From contig NZ_MSCW01000001.1 in NCBI RefSeq assembly GCF_001981305.1, positions 310,001 to 374,000 of the forward strand: a DNA stretch of 64,000 nt. Reading direction: 5' to 3'. Below are positions 51,530-57,901 of this stretch, piece after piece. Position 1 is the stretch's first letter; each line of letters begins with the position of its first letter. Source of the DNA: Marinobacter lutaoensis (GTDB lineage: Bacteria > Pseudomonadota > Gammaproteobacteria > Pseudomonadales > Oleiphilaceae). Under the pieces are notes generated by a model, which worked only from the letters and a program-made list of their open reading frames with translations, ran no database searches and had not been told where the DNA came from. A program made the position numbers and the translations under genes.

Positions 51530-51910
51530 TTACTCGATCCAAAATCCGGCAATCTGGTTTTGCCCCATAGCCATCTTTATGAGGCTATCGGACTCTGAAC
51601 TTGAAGACACCACCTTCCATAGATGAACCTTGAACCCTTCCTGATTGAGAACCCCCAAATACTCAGATTGGTATCCACCTTTGAATCTTGAGGATAGAGA
51701 CCTTGAAAGGGTTTCGAACTGCTCTGCACTGATGGCTTTCCGAAAATTTGAATCAGTATGTTCCAGAAATTGCTGATAATCGTTTGAAGCAATAGCACCA
51801 ATTTGTGAATGGAACAAAACCTCGATCGATGGCTTGGCTTTAGTATCTGCAAGCAGCAATGATGAAAAGACTGAAAACAAAATCAGTGCCGTGAACGCGA
51901 ACCTATTCAA
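51530..51910 (-). CDS. Secreted small protein (cassette gene)
   Basis: 126 residues from a TTG at 51910, preceded by AAGGAG; this gives a classical signal peptide (MNRFAFTALILFSVFSSLLLA with cleavage near DTKA). A longer in-frame reading to 52006 would cross the upstream attC and is rejected. The mature domain (IEVLFHSQIGAIASNDYQQFLEHTDSNFRKAIS) resembles small periplasmic DUF-type proteins with an NTF2/SnoaL-like pattern, but no family is certain. Confidence 0.6.
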   Translation of the reverse strand: MNRFAFTALILFSVFSSLLLADTKAKPSIEVLFHSQIGAIASNDYQQFLEHTDSNFRKAISAEQFETLSRSLSSRFKGGYQSEYLGVLNQEGFKVHLWKVVSSSSESDSLIKMAMGQNQIAGFWIE

Positions 51911-51934
51911 AACTTGGAATCTCCTTTTCCTCCC

Positions 51935-52034
51935 TGCTAACGCCAAGCTTAGCGGCGCCCTTGTAATGGAGGCGAAGCCGCAATGAAAAGGGCGTCCGGC
52001 GGCCATCGGCCGCGTACTACAGCGACTGGTTAGC
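51935..52034 (-). repeat. attC site (long form)
   Basis: About 100 bases, TGCTAACGCCAAGCTTAGCG ... GACTGGTTAGC on the + strand, with GGCGCCCTTGTAATGGAG / AAAAGGGCGTCCGGCGGCC arms. Confidence 0.82.
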
Positions 52035-52366
52035 TAAGGGTAACTGTGAAACCCGATACCTGGCAACCAACAAGACGGCATGCTCCACGGCCCTTGCACC
52101 GAAAACCCCCGATGCACTGTGATTGAAAACACCCCAATGATGCGGGGCGAACCTGAACTTCAGAGTAGCAGATCCAAACCGGATTTTTGGCGGACTGCCC
52201 TGCAAGGCGAGCTCCGACTTTATACCAACACCGAAATCAGATTGAGCTGCCAATCTGACCATGGATTCCGACGGCCTTCGCGGGCCACCAATCTTGCCGG
52301 TTTTACTACCCATTTGCGGCCAAGGCCCGATGGCACCCAGCCACCAAAAATGAACAAGGCACTACC
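52035..52366 (-). other. Cassette without a convincing gene
   Basis: 332 bases between two attC sites. A minus-strand frame of 98 codons (52017-52313, MGSKTGKIGGPRRPSESMV...) runs into the downstream attC before stopping, and a + strand frame of 116 codons runs into the other attC. Neither resembles a known protein. Like 47202-47484 it is GC-richer than the gene-bearing cassettes and may be non-coding. Confidence 0.5.
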
Positions 52367-52469
52367 AGCTAACGCCTGCATAAACGGCGGCTTTTACGCA
52401 GCGAAGCGGAGAAAAAGCCGTCCGGTGTAGGCCCTTCAGGGCCGGAACGAATTTAATGCACTTGTTAGC
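52367..52469 (-). repeat. attC site (long form)
   Basis: About 103 bases, AGCTAACGCCTGCATAAACG ... GCACTTGTTAGCC on the + strand, with GGCGGCTTTTACGCAGC / GAGAAAAAGCCGTCCGG arms. It contains the stop codon of the next gene. Confidence 0.84.
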
Positions 52470-52989
52470 CTTTTCCTGACTTCTGCGCACACGCTAGAAG
52501 TGACTGACGGATATTCTTTTCCGGGCGTAACGTAGTCGTTCCGCCGTTGGACGTGTGTACTTGGACCCGCCAGGTAAAAACTGCAAAGCGTGAAACTGAA
52601 AATTGTTCCGCCATATCTACGAGCCACTTCTTATCTTCACCAAGTGGCACATTCCAGTTTCCCGTCTCTCCGTCTGACAGAGCTTTGGGAATGCCGTGGC
52701 CATACTGGTCCTGCATGAATGTGATGATGCCGTGCTTTTTCCAGCGCCAGATACCAAAGGTAAAACCAATGTTCGTGATAACAGTGGGACGCTGCGAAAC
52801 GTTTGTAACTGATACTGAAAACACGTCGACCTTTGGTTGGCCGGGGCCGACTATGATGCGTTCGCCACAATATCCTTGCAGCCTAATCCGACGGGCAGAT
52901 AAGGCAACATAAAGTGCAACGACAGCAGCCGACAAAGAGCCAATCCCCGAAACCCAGTCAGCTACAGAACCCCATTGAATTCCTGCCAC
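52465..52989 (-). CDS. Uncharacterised membrane-anchored protein (cassette gene)
   Basis: 174 residues from a GTG at 52989, preceded by GGGAGAG; the much longer reading to 53259 would run through an attC relic and the neighbouring gene and is rejected. One membrane helix (about residues 12-30, ADWVSGIGSLSAAVVALYVAL) is followed by a soluble domain with VDVFSVSVTNVSQRPTVITNIGF, an immunoglobulin-like beta pattern. Similar short-anchored proteins are often met in cassettes and phage-defence loci, but no family is certain. Confidence 0.65.
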   Translation of the reverse strand: MAGIQWGSVADWVSGIGSLSAAVVALYVALSARRIRLQGYCGERIIVGPGQPKVDVFSVSVTNVSQRPTVITNIGFTFGIWRWKKHGIITFMQDQYGHGIPKALSDGETGNWNVPLGEDKKWLVDMAEQFSVSRFAVFTWRVQVHTSNGGTTTLRPEKNIRQSLLACAQKSGKG

Positions 52990-53008
52990 AAACTCTCCCT
53001 TGCGATGG

Positions 53009-53022
53009 CTAACGCCGTTATT
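53009..53022 (-). repeat. Collapsed attC remnant
   Basis: Only CTAACGCC directly joined to GTTATT remains (+ strand), i.e. the R' and R'' boxes without the central arms. It cannot form an attC hairpin, so the cassettes on either side are effectively one unit. Confidence 0.6.
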
Positions 53023-53314
53023 AAGTTTGTTCATGATCGACGCCCAACGCTTGAGCCTCACTTTCATATTTTTGGAGCGCTGAGCGTAGTTGACTAGAGT
53101 ATGTCTCGGTGTGATGGATGTACCACACCACAATGGTGAATAAGGCAAAGAAAGCCAACGCACAAGCGAAATATTCCTGCTGAACAATACCGTATAGGGC
53201 AAGCACCAAAACCGGTAGTAAGTACGGAAGGAAAGCAGTGATAGCGTGCCTGAAGCCACCCTTTTCCGTAAGGAGCCGCGCGACGATGGCTTTTTCTTCC
53301 GTGGATAAATTCAC
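53021..53314 (-). CDS. Small two-helix membrane protein (cassette gene)
   Basis: 97 residues. The N-terminal 20 residues are helical and soluble (MNLSTEEKAIVARLLTEKGG); two adjacent membrane helices follow (about 24-42 and 46-65), then an amphipathic charged tail (SSQLRSALQKYESEAQALG). A GGAG ribosome-binding sequence precedes ATG 53314. Family not recognised. Its stop is at the collapsed attC, so it is probably co-mobilised with the next downstream gene. Confidence 0.65.
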   Translation of the reverse strand: MNLSTEEKAIVARLLTEKGGFRHAITAFLPYLLPVLVLALYGIVQQEYFACALAFFALFTIVVWYIHHTETYSSQLRSALQKYESEAQALGVDHEQT

Positions 53315-53326
53315 CGTTTCTCCTTC

Positions 53327-53385
53327 AACTTAACGCGGAGCGAAGCGGCGGCTGAAAGCCGTCCGTCTTACGCGGTTTGTTATGT
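53327..53385 (-). repeat. attC site (short form)
   Basis: About 59 bases, ACTTAACGCGGAGCGAAGCG ... GCGGTTTGTTATG on the + strand. Arms GGCGGCTG / AAAGCCGTCCG. Confidence 0.75.
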
Positions 53386-53393
53386 GCTGGAGT

Positions 53394-53621
53394 TCAGAAC
53401 TCATCTCGGAGTCGATCCCTACGCTGCGCAATGAACTCTTCGTAGCTGATGTCTTGAGCTTGATGCAGCGTCTTCTCAAAAATACAGCACAAATTCCAAA
53501 GAGCCCTTTGCTCAGCCTGATCTGCAATAGAGAGCCGATCTGTATCACTAAACCTGCGGACAAACTCGAAAAGCACCCAAGCTTCGTCCTCTGTGAGCTT
53601 AATCTCGATTTCGTCGCTCAT
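53394..53621 (-). CDS. Small soluble helical protein (cassette gene)
   Basis: 75 residues from ATG at 53621 (MSDEIEIKLTEDEAWVLFEFVRRF), preceded by AGGAGTAT; the longer reading to 53687 crosses an attC and is rejected. Acidic N-terminus, then helices with LSIADQAEQRALWNLCCIFEKTLHQ. Such short cassette proteins resemble immunity-type or antitoxin-like proteins by size only. No family named. Confidence 0.65.
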   Translation of the reverse strand: MSDEIEIKLTEDEAWVLFEFVRRFSDTDRLSIADQAEQRALWNLCCIFEKTLHQAQDISYEEFIAQRRDRLRDEF

Positions 53622-53633
53622 GGATACTCCTAC

Positions 53634-53720
53634 ACATAACGCCAGCCATAAGCGGCGCCCTGACAAGGGCGTCCGGTGGAGGGCCATCGGCCCGGAACAG
53701 ACTTAATGGCCTTGTTATAC
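53634..53720 (-). repeat. attC site (long form)
   Basis: About 87 bases, ACATAACGCCAGCCATAAGC ... GGCCTTGTTATAC on the + strand, with GGCGCCCTGACAAGGGCG and GTCCGGTGGAGGGCC / GGCCCGGAAC blocks, nearly the same as the site at 55037. Confidence 0.84.
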
Positions 53721-54059
53721 GTTTTGATACTTTGAGAGAATTCGGCGGCAAGCATCCGAAACCTCCGTTCTGTAGGAGCTAATAATTTCCCGCAACTCAT
53801 CATCGGATTTTTCTAACATGGTGGCAGAACATAGCGGGCGAACCCTCTTTGTTGGCAAATGATCCGTATCAGATGCAATCACGCCAAAAACATGAAACTC
53901 CGTCTCCCAAACTTCGCCGACAAGACGATTACCAATGGAATTCAGCTCCAGCACGTTTTCTAAGTAGTCTGCGTCAGACTCAAGCAATGAACCCGCCAGC
54001 TCAATCGCTTTTGAGGCATACCGCTTCAACTCAGATTCATTGGTAAAAATTCTGTCCAT
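53715..54059 (-). CDS. Uncharacterised soluble protein (cassette gene)
   Basis: 114 residues, acidic, mostly helical: an N-terminal helix pair (MDRIFTNESELKRYASKAIELAGSLL), a central beta segment (EVWETEFHVFGVIASDTDHLPTKRVRPLCS) and a C-terminal helix (DDELREIISSYRTEVSDACRRILSKY). No signal, no catalytic motif. The size and shape are those of small immunity-like cassette proteins, with no supporting partner. The stop lies in the attC R'' box. Confidence 0.65.
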   Translation of the reverse strand: MDRIFTNESELKRYASKAIELAGSLLESDADYLENVLELNSIGNRLVGEVWETEFHVFGVIASDTDHLPTKRVRPLCSATMLEKSDDELREIISSYRTEVSDACRRILSKYQNV

Positions 54060-54065
54060 GATTTA

Positions 54066-54143
54066 CGTATAACGCCTGGGCTCAGTGGCCGATTTGGAGG
54101 CGCACCGCGCCGGAAAAGCGGTCCGCTGCAGCCCCTGGTTAGC
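54066..54143 (-). repeat. attC site
   Basis: About 78 bases, CGTATAACGCCTGGGCTCAG ... CCCCTGGTTAGC on the + strand. Arms CAGTGGCCGATTTGGAGG / AAAAGCGGTCCGCTGCAG. Confidence 0.83.
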
Positions 54144-54145
54144 CA

Positions 54146-55012
54146 CTAAACACCTAAATCCCGCTGTGGCACGAAACAGTCTAAGACATGGTATGCGATT
54201 GCCTCACCATGCATTCGCTTATGATCAATGATGGGGCGCACCGTAAAGTTTACGCCTTCCACATCCACAACCTTTTGCATTTTTGTTCTAATACCATCAT
54301 CCCAAGTTACCGGAAATTTCTCACCGCCAGAAACGATCGTGCCTCGGTGGGCGGAGAAGGCGACCATATCCAATCTGCCAGTAACTCGGATTGTGGCAGC
54401 GAGCTCTTCCTTATTTTGCCCTAAAATAACTCGATCATCTGGAGACAGGCGCATTTCATCGTCTCTAGCGGAAAACTGCGCATACTCTATTGCCTTTCCA
54501 TCGATTCCGGAAACCAGTCTATCCGTCGGGTATTTGGTAACTTGAGCCGCCCAAAGAATTTTGGGGTCGTTGATTCTGATGTCTCCATTTTCTGCATTGG
54601 CGATAATATTCCCGGAACCAATATTGAAGTTATTATTAATGGTGATATTAATTGGCAAGCCTTTATCTATTAACTCAGCAACCTGCTTCCGAAGGGTGAT
54701 CGCTTCGCCAAACAGCTTGGTAATACTCCCTGCAAGCTGGTAACCGCCATCTGCAGCCAAGGCTCCGATAATTTCTTTGTGCGTGAAAACGAAATCTATG
54801 AGGAATTCAATCGAGCCAGATTTTATTCTAGTTTGGTAGTCAATTTGGCTTTTGATTGCTGGAGTGAGCTGTCGGCGGCCGAGCTGTACGGCTATCAATC
54901 TGTCAGTGATTGAGCGGTAGCTAGAGATTAGGAGCTCCATTGATCTGAGATCATATATTCCGTCTTCGAACGCTGCACCCTTTGCATAGAGTCTCAGATC
55001 ATGGCCTTCCAT
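54146..55012 (-). CDS. Uncharacterised 288-residue protein (cassette gene)
   Basis: 288 residues, one of the two largest cassette genes. N-terminal half: MEGHDLRLYAKGAAFEDGIYDLRSMELLISSYRSITDRLIAVQLGRRQL, a helical region, then a weakly hydrophobic stretch (GALAADGGYQLAGSITKLFGEAITLRKQVAELI). An Asn-rich stretch (INITINNNFNIGSGNIIANAENGD) separates it from a beta-rich C-terminal domain (MVAFSAHRGTIVSGGEKFPVTWDDG...FTVRPIIDHKRMHGEAIAYHVLDCF). I do not recognise the family. ATG 55012 follows AGGAGAGG. No transmembrane helix is certain. Confidence 0.7.
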   Translation of the reverse strand: MEGHDLRLYAKGAAFEDGIYDLRSMELLISSYRSITDRLIAVQLGRRQLTPAIKSQIDYQTRIKSGSIEFLIDFVFTHKEIIGALAADGGYQLAGSITKLFGEAITLRKQVAELIDKGLPINITINNNFNIGSGNIIANAENGDIRINDPKILWAAQVTKYPTDRLVSGIDGKAIEYAQFSARDDEMRLSPDDRVILGQNKEELAATIRVTGRLDMVAFSAHRGTIVSGGEKFPVTWDDGIRTKMQKVVDVEGVNFTVRPIIDHKRMHGEAIAYHVLDCFVPQRDLGV

Positions 55013-55036
55013 AAGTTTGACCTCTCCTTTTTATTT

Positions 55037-55124
55037 TTGGCTAACGCCAGCAATAAACGGCGCCCTGACAAGGGCGTCCGGTGGAGGCCCGTTGGGCCGA
55101 AACGAATTTAATTGCCTTGTTATA
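55037..55124 (-). repeat. attC site (long form)
   Basis: About 88 bases, GGCTAACGCCAGCAATAAAC ... TGCCTTGTTATA on the + strand, with GGCGCCCTGACAAGGGCG and GTCCGGTGGAGGCCC / GGGCCGAAACG blocks. Confidence 0.84.
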
Positions 55125-55125
55125 T

Positions 55126-56283
55126 TTATTTGTAAACCGGCCTAAAATCAACCATGTGTTCAGGGAGCAGGACGCCTAACCTACCATTCTTTTTGTTAAA
55201 TCCAAGCTGCCTTCTTCCCACTGTAAGCGCGACTTCCGATCTAACTTCAGGATTAAGCTTACTCATAATGTATTTTATAAAATTGGTAACCGCATCGTGA
55301 TCCTTGTATATGCCTTTGAACCCCACCGAATCTAATGACACGCCGATTGATCTATCCCAGAAGTCTTGATACTCCAAGAAAATTGGGACTTTACCTCTAA
55401 AGTAAACATCCCCTATTGCAAGCTTATTTACTTCTACATTTCCATGCAAAAGATCATTTCGCTCATTCATTAGTGAATGAAAATCTCCACATTCCTTGGA
55501 AGAATAGTCGATATGCTCTTCAAACCCAACGCAATTAATATGCAATGACTGAACTCGCACATCTATCGGTTGCCGGAGCACATTCTGAAATAATCTGTCG
55601 TTATTCTTTATATCTTTTTTACAAAGCATGAACAATATTAAGTTAACAAATGACTCCCCGAGAACGGGCAGCATAGAGCGCAGACCAAAAACCAAACCAA
55701 CCGCGAAGCTATATTTTTCAGCAACTGCCCCCCATCGCTCTTGATATAAAACCATATCGTCCGCTGATTTTGGTTGAGGAACTTTATCCTCTTCGGGATT
55801 AATATTTAACTCATTGAGCCTTTTAAAGTGCTGGTCAACTGCGGAAAAAATTCTATGATAAGGGTTAACAAATTGCGTCCATTTCTCTAGGTCTTTTCTT
55901 AACTCAGATATCTGCCGCCCATAGTTTCCAATATCTGACTTTATTTGGGTTATGAAATTCTCTAATGTTAATGCCTTGCCTTTAAAGTCACCGATCAGGT
56001 GAACCTCAGTACGAAAATTGTGTCCTTGTACAAGAGTCAGACCGTACTCTCCAGCTAGAGCCCATTCCCAATGGATTAGGTTGTCAGAATCATCAGACCT
56101 AAAAAAGTTCTGCATACCATTCGGCTGTCCATACTTGGCATAGAGATAGCAGTATAGATCTATTGGTTTGATCTCATTGGTAAATTCCCATACCTCACCA
56201 CCCTTTGGAAGTTTCTCGCCAAGTAGTATTTTGGCGAGACAAGAGGGATGTAAGGCGTCGAGCCTTAAGAAGTAATCTTCCAT
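55126..56283 (-). CDS. Predicted HEPN-motif protein (first cassette gene)
   Basis: 385 residues, the longest cassette gene and the first in the array, hence best placed for expression from a cassette promoter. It is soluble, with charged helices (about residues 105-160) and a C-terminal region with MNERNDLLHGNVEVN at residues 272-286, an R-N-x3-H motif (Arg275, Asn276, His280) of HEPN type. A hydrophobic helix at about 195-222 packs before it. The N-terminal 100 residues look like a separate beta domain. No family is named. HEPN assignment rests on the motif only. Confidence 0.6.
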   Translation of the reverse strand: MEDYFLRLDALHPSCLAKILLGEKLPKGGEVWEFTNEIKPIDLYCYLYAKYGQPNGMQNFFRSDDSDNLIHWEWALAGEYGLTLVQGHNFRTEVHLIGDFKGKALTLENFITQIKSDIGNYGRQISELRKDLEKWTQFVNPYHRIFSAVDQHFKRLNELNINPEEDKVPQPKSADDMVLYQERWGAVAEKYSFAVGLVFGLRSMLPVLGESFVNLILFMLCKKDIKNNDRLFQNVLRQPIDVRVQSLHINCVGFEEHIDYSSKECGDFHSLMNERNDLLHGNVEVNKLAIGDVYFRGKVPIFLEYQDFWDRSIGVSLDSVGFKGIYKDHDAVTNFIKYIMSKLNPEVRSEVALTVGRRQLGFNKKNGRLGVLLPEHMVDFRPVYK

Positions 56284-56340
56284 AAAACGCCATTCTCAGA
56301 AAAAATATAACAGCAGTTAGGCAGAACGCTTCGATATTGC
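56284..56340 (-). other. Possible attI/attC core region upstream of the first cassette
   Basis: On the minus strand, GCGTTCTGCCTAAC and then GGCGTTTTATG directly precede the first cassette gene. The first could be an attI core joined to an R'' box; the second is a degenerate R' core (GTTTTAT instead of GTTRRRY). The 24-base interior is too short for a normal attC. Either the attI site or a collapsed first cassette would fit. Confidence 0.35.
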
Positions 56341-56399
56341 GCAACTTTGACTGCGTCATGATTACGCAATTTCATGGCACGAGCGTCCGCCAATGTCTC

Positions 56400-56428
56400 A
56401 ATTCATTCATCAGCCTAGCCGATGTCAA
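56400..56428 (-). promoter_or_regulatory. Candidate cassette promoter (Pc)
   Basis: A consensus TTGACA on the minus strand at 56428-56423 points towards the first cassette. The -10 at about 17-base spacing (near 56405-56400) is poor (TGAATT or ATGAAT). The position between the intI-like promoter and the array is where integron cassette promoters lie. Confidence 0.35.
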
Positions 56429-56449
56429 GGCGCTTCGCCATGGAATCAT

Positions 56450-56496
56450 TTGACATCCACAATTTACTCTTACGATAACACTGTATAAATATCCAG
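56450..56496 (+). promoter_or_regulatory. Promoter with LexA box, facing away from the array
   Basis: TTGACA (56450-56455), an 18-base spacer and GATAAC (56474-56479) form a sigma70 promoter. CTGTATAAATATCCAG (56481-56496), a CTG-N10-CAG LexA box close to the gammaproteobacterial consensus, directly follows the -10. It drives the ATG at 56513. SOS-controlled promoters of this form are characteristic of integron integrase genes. Confidence 0.65.
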
Positions 56497-56512
56497 TTGC
56501 CGGGGAGGCCCC

Positions 56513-56611
56513 ATGGACGGGACGTCGCTTCGCCTGTGGGAGCCGGTGCGCACTACCATTCGTTTCAACCACTGGGTGCTACCTGTATTGCCCCGGCTAC
56601 TGCGGACACTG
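56513..56611 (+). pseudogene. Probable relic of the integron integrase gene
   Basis: ATG at 56513 follows GGGGAGG. The first codons read MDGTSLRLWEPVRTTIRFNHW. The spacing V-R-x-x-I-R-x-x-H-W fits the start of IntI proteins (V. cholerae IntIA has SVREFMQTRYYA at the same distance from its Met). The +1 frame just after reads CYLY, recalling the YLYWI motif that follows in IntI, so a frameshift or deletion is likely. Everything beyond ~56600 is the 3' end of the convergent sensor kinase gene. Identification rests on a short weak match plus promoter type and position. Confidence 0.4.
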
Positions 56612-57901
56612 CTAATAAGAGGCGGGGCAAACCTCCACTTCGGCCTGGTAGACGCCATCCCGCAGCGCATGATGATAGCGCCAGCCGAGACGTTGGCTGA
56701 GCTGTTCGGTCAGTTCCAGGCCCAGGCCGTAGCCGGTCTGTTGCTGGAGGTCGGAGTCGTCCGGATTTTCCAGGCCCACCGGGTTACGGATGACGATGCG
56801 GGCGCCGTGCTGTTCGATGCGCACGCTGTCATGCCAGCAGTGTTGATAGGCGTTGCGTATGAGGTTACCGAGAACAATACGGGCCGGGATCAGGGGAAGG
56901 GCGCAGGTGAACGGGCTGGTGACGATTCGGGTGCGGACTGGCTTGCCGGTCAGCAGATAGGCCATTTCGTCGGCCAGTTCGCGCACCAGCCGGGCCAGAT
57001 CGACGTCCTGAGCTTGCAGAGGTTCGTCCGGCTGATGGTTCAGCCACAGCAGGGTTTCGGTGAGATGCTGCATGGTCAGGCTGGCACGGTCGATGCGATC
57101 CAGAATGGCTTGCTGTGCCTCGTCGGTGGCCTGGCGCGCGGTCAGTTTGCGTTGCAGCTCGACGTTGGAGCGGATGGTGCTGATGGGGGTGCGCAGCTCG
57201 TGGCTGGCATGACGCAGGAACCGGCGCTCTCGTTCCAGCGCGGCCTGCACGGAGGACAGGCTGGTGCGAATCAGTTCTGCCAGCTCGTTCAGCTCCGGGT
57301 AGGCGAAGTCCGGTACCGGCTGGGCCAGCTTGTCGCGGTCCAGGGCATGGGTCCAGGCGCGCAGGGCCGCCATGGGGCGGGACACGTGGCGCAACAGCAG
57401 CCAGCTGATCAGGGCGATAAACCCCAGCACCACCAGGCTGACGGTAAGCATGAACTGCCGGTTCTGCCGTACCGTGGCGTGGACGACGGTGGACTTCACC
57501 GGTGGCGTCAGTTCCCGGGCGATGTACAAAGGCCCTTCCTGGGTGTCGTAACGCATCAGGAACACCATGCGCTCGGGGCGGCGGAACCCGCCGCCGTCCG
57601 AGGCCTTGTACAGGAGGGCGGGCTCCGTTGGTGGCTGCGCGAAGGACTGGCGCACGTAGTCTGGCATGCGCTGCCAGTCCGCCGCCAGATAGAAGCCGCT
57701 GAACTCCTGGCCCTGGCGCTGTTGTTCGGGGCCGACCAAGCGCAGGAAGGTGCGCGCGGTTTTTTCCATGTTGGCGGCCATGGAGGCGTCCAGTCCGCGG
57801 ATGAAGTAGTCCTTGGAGATCATGGAGTAGGCTGCCATCAGCACCAGTCCGAGGGAGAGGAAGGACGCGACCAGCAAGCCTTTCAGGCTGATCCTAGGCA
57901 T
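56612..57901 (-). CDS. Sensor histidine kinase
   Basis: 429 residues. It has a first helix (residues 8-26), a periplasmic sensor region of about 120 residues, a second helix (about 152-170) and a HAMP-like linker. The dimerisation domain has the H-box LRHASHELRTPI with phospho-accepting His234, then the catalytic ATPase domain with LGNLIRNAYQHC (N-box) and GYGLGLELTEQL (G-box). It probably senses an envelope signal and phosphorylates the response regulator encoded just upstream, with an 8-base overlap. Its 3' end faces the integron relic. Confidence 0.93.
   Translation of the reverse strand: MPRISLKGLLVASFLSLGLVLMAAYSMISKDYFIRGLDASMAANMEKTARTFLRLVGPEQQRQGQEFSGFYLAADWQRMPDYVRQSFAQPPTEPALLYKASDGGGFRRPERMVFLMRYDTQEGPLYIARELTPPVKSTVVHATVRQNRQFMLTVSLVVLGFIALISWLLLRHVSRPMAALRAWTHALDRDKLAQPVPDFAYPELNELAELIRTSLSSVQAALERERRFLRHASHELRTPISTIRSNVELQRKLTARQATDEAQQAILDRIDRASLTMQHLTETLLWLNHQPDEPLQAQDVDLARLVRELADEMAYLLTGKPVRTRIVTSPFTCALPLIPARIVLGNLIRNAYQHCWHDSVRIEQHGARIVIRNPVGLENPDDSDLQQQTGYGLGLELTEQLSQRLGWRYHHALRDGVYQAEVEVCPASY

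Larger units (their letters stand above)
45745..56320 (-). mobile_element. Integron gene-cassette array without intact integrase
   Basis: About 18 small cassettes, all on the minus strand, each separated by an imperfect palindrome that on the + strand starts YYYAACGCC and ends GTTA, i.e. attC sites with R' (GGCGTTA on the minus strand) and R'' (TAACnnn) ends. The stretch is clearly lower in GC than both flanks. Genes have no functional link and most have no known family, as is normal for chromosomal integron cassettes. Transcription order runs from 56.3 kb towards 45.7 kb. No complete IntI is in the window; a relic platform lies at the upstream end. Confidence 0.88.

Noticed and set aside
52080-52430. 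116-codon + strand frame in the second gene-less cassette
   Set aside because: Runs through an attC site and has no recognisable pattern.
56505-56525. GGCCCCATGGACGGG as a possible second copy of the dusA attachment core
   Set aside because: It resembles the dusA sequence GGCCCCGATGATGGACTGG only with a gap, and it lies on the opposite strand, so it is not a direct repeat as integration would leave.
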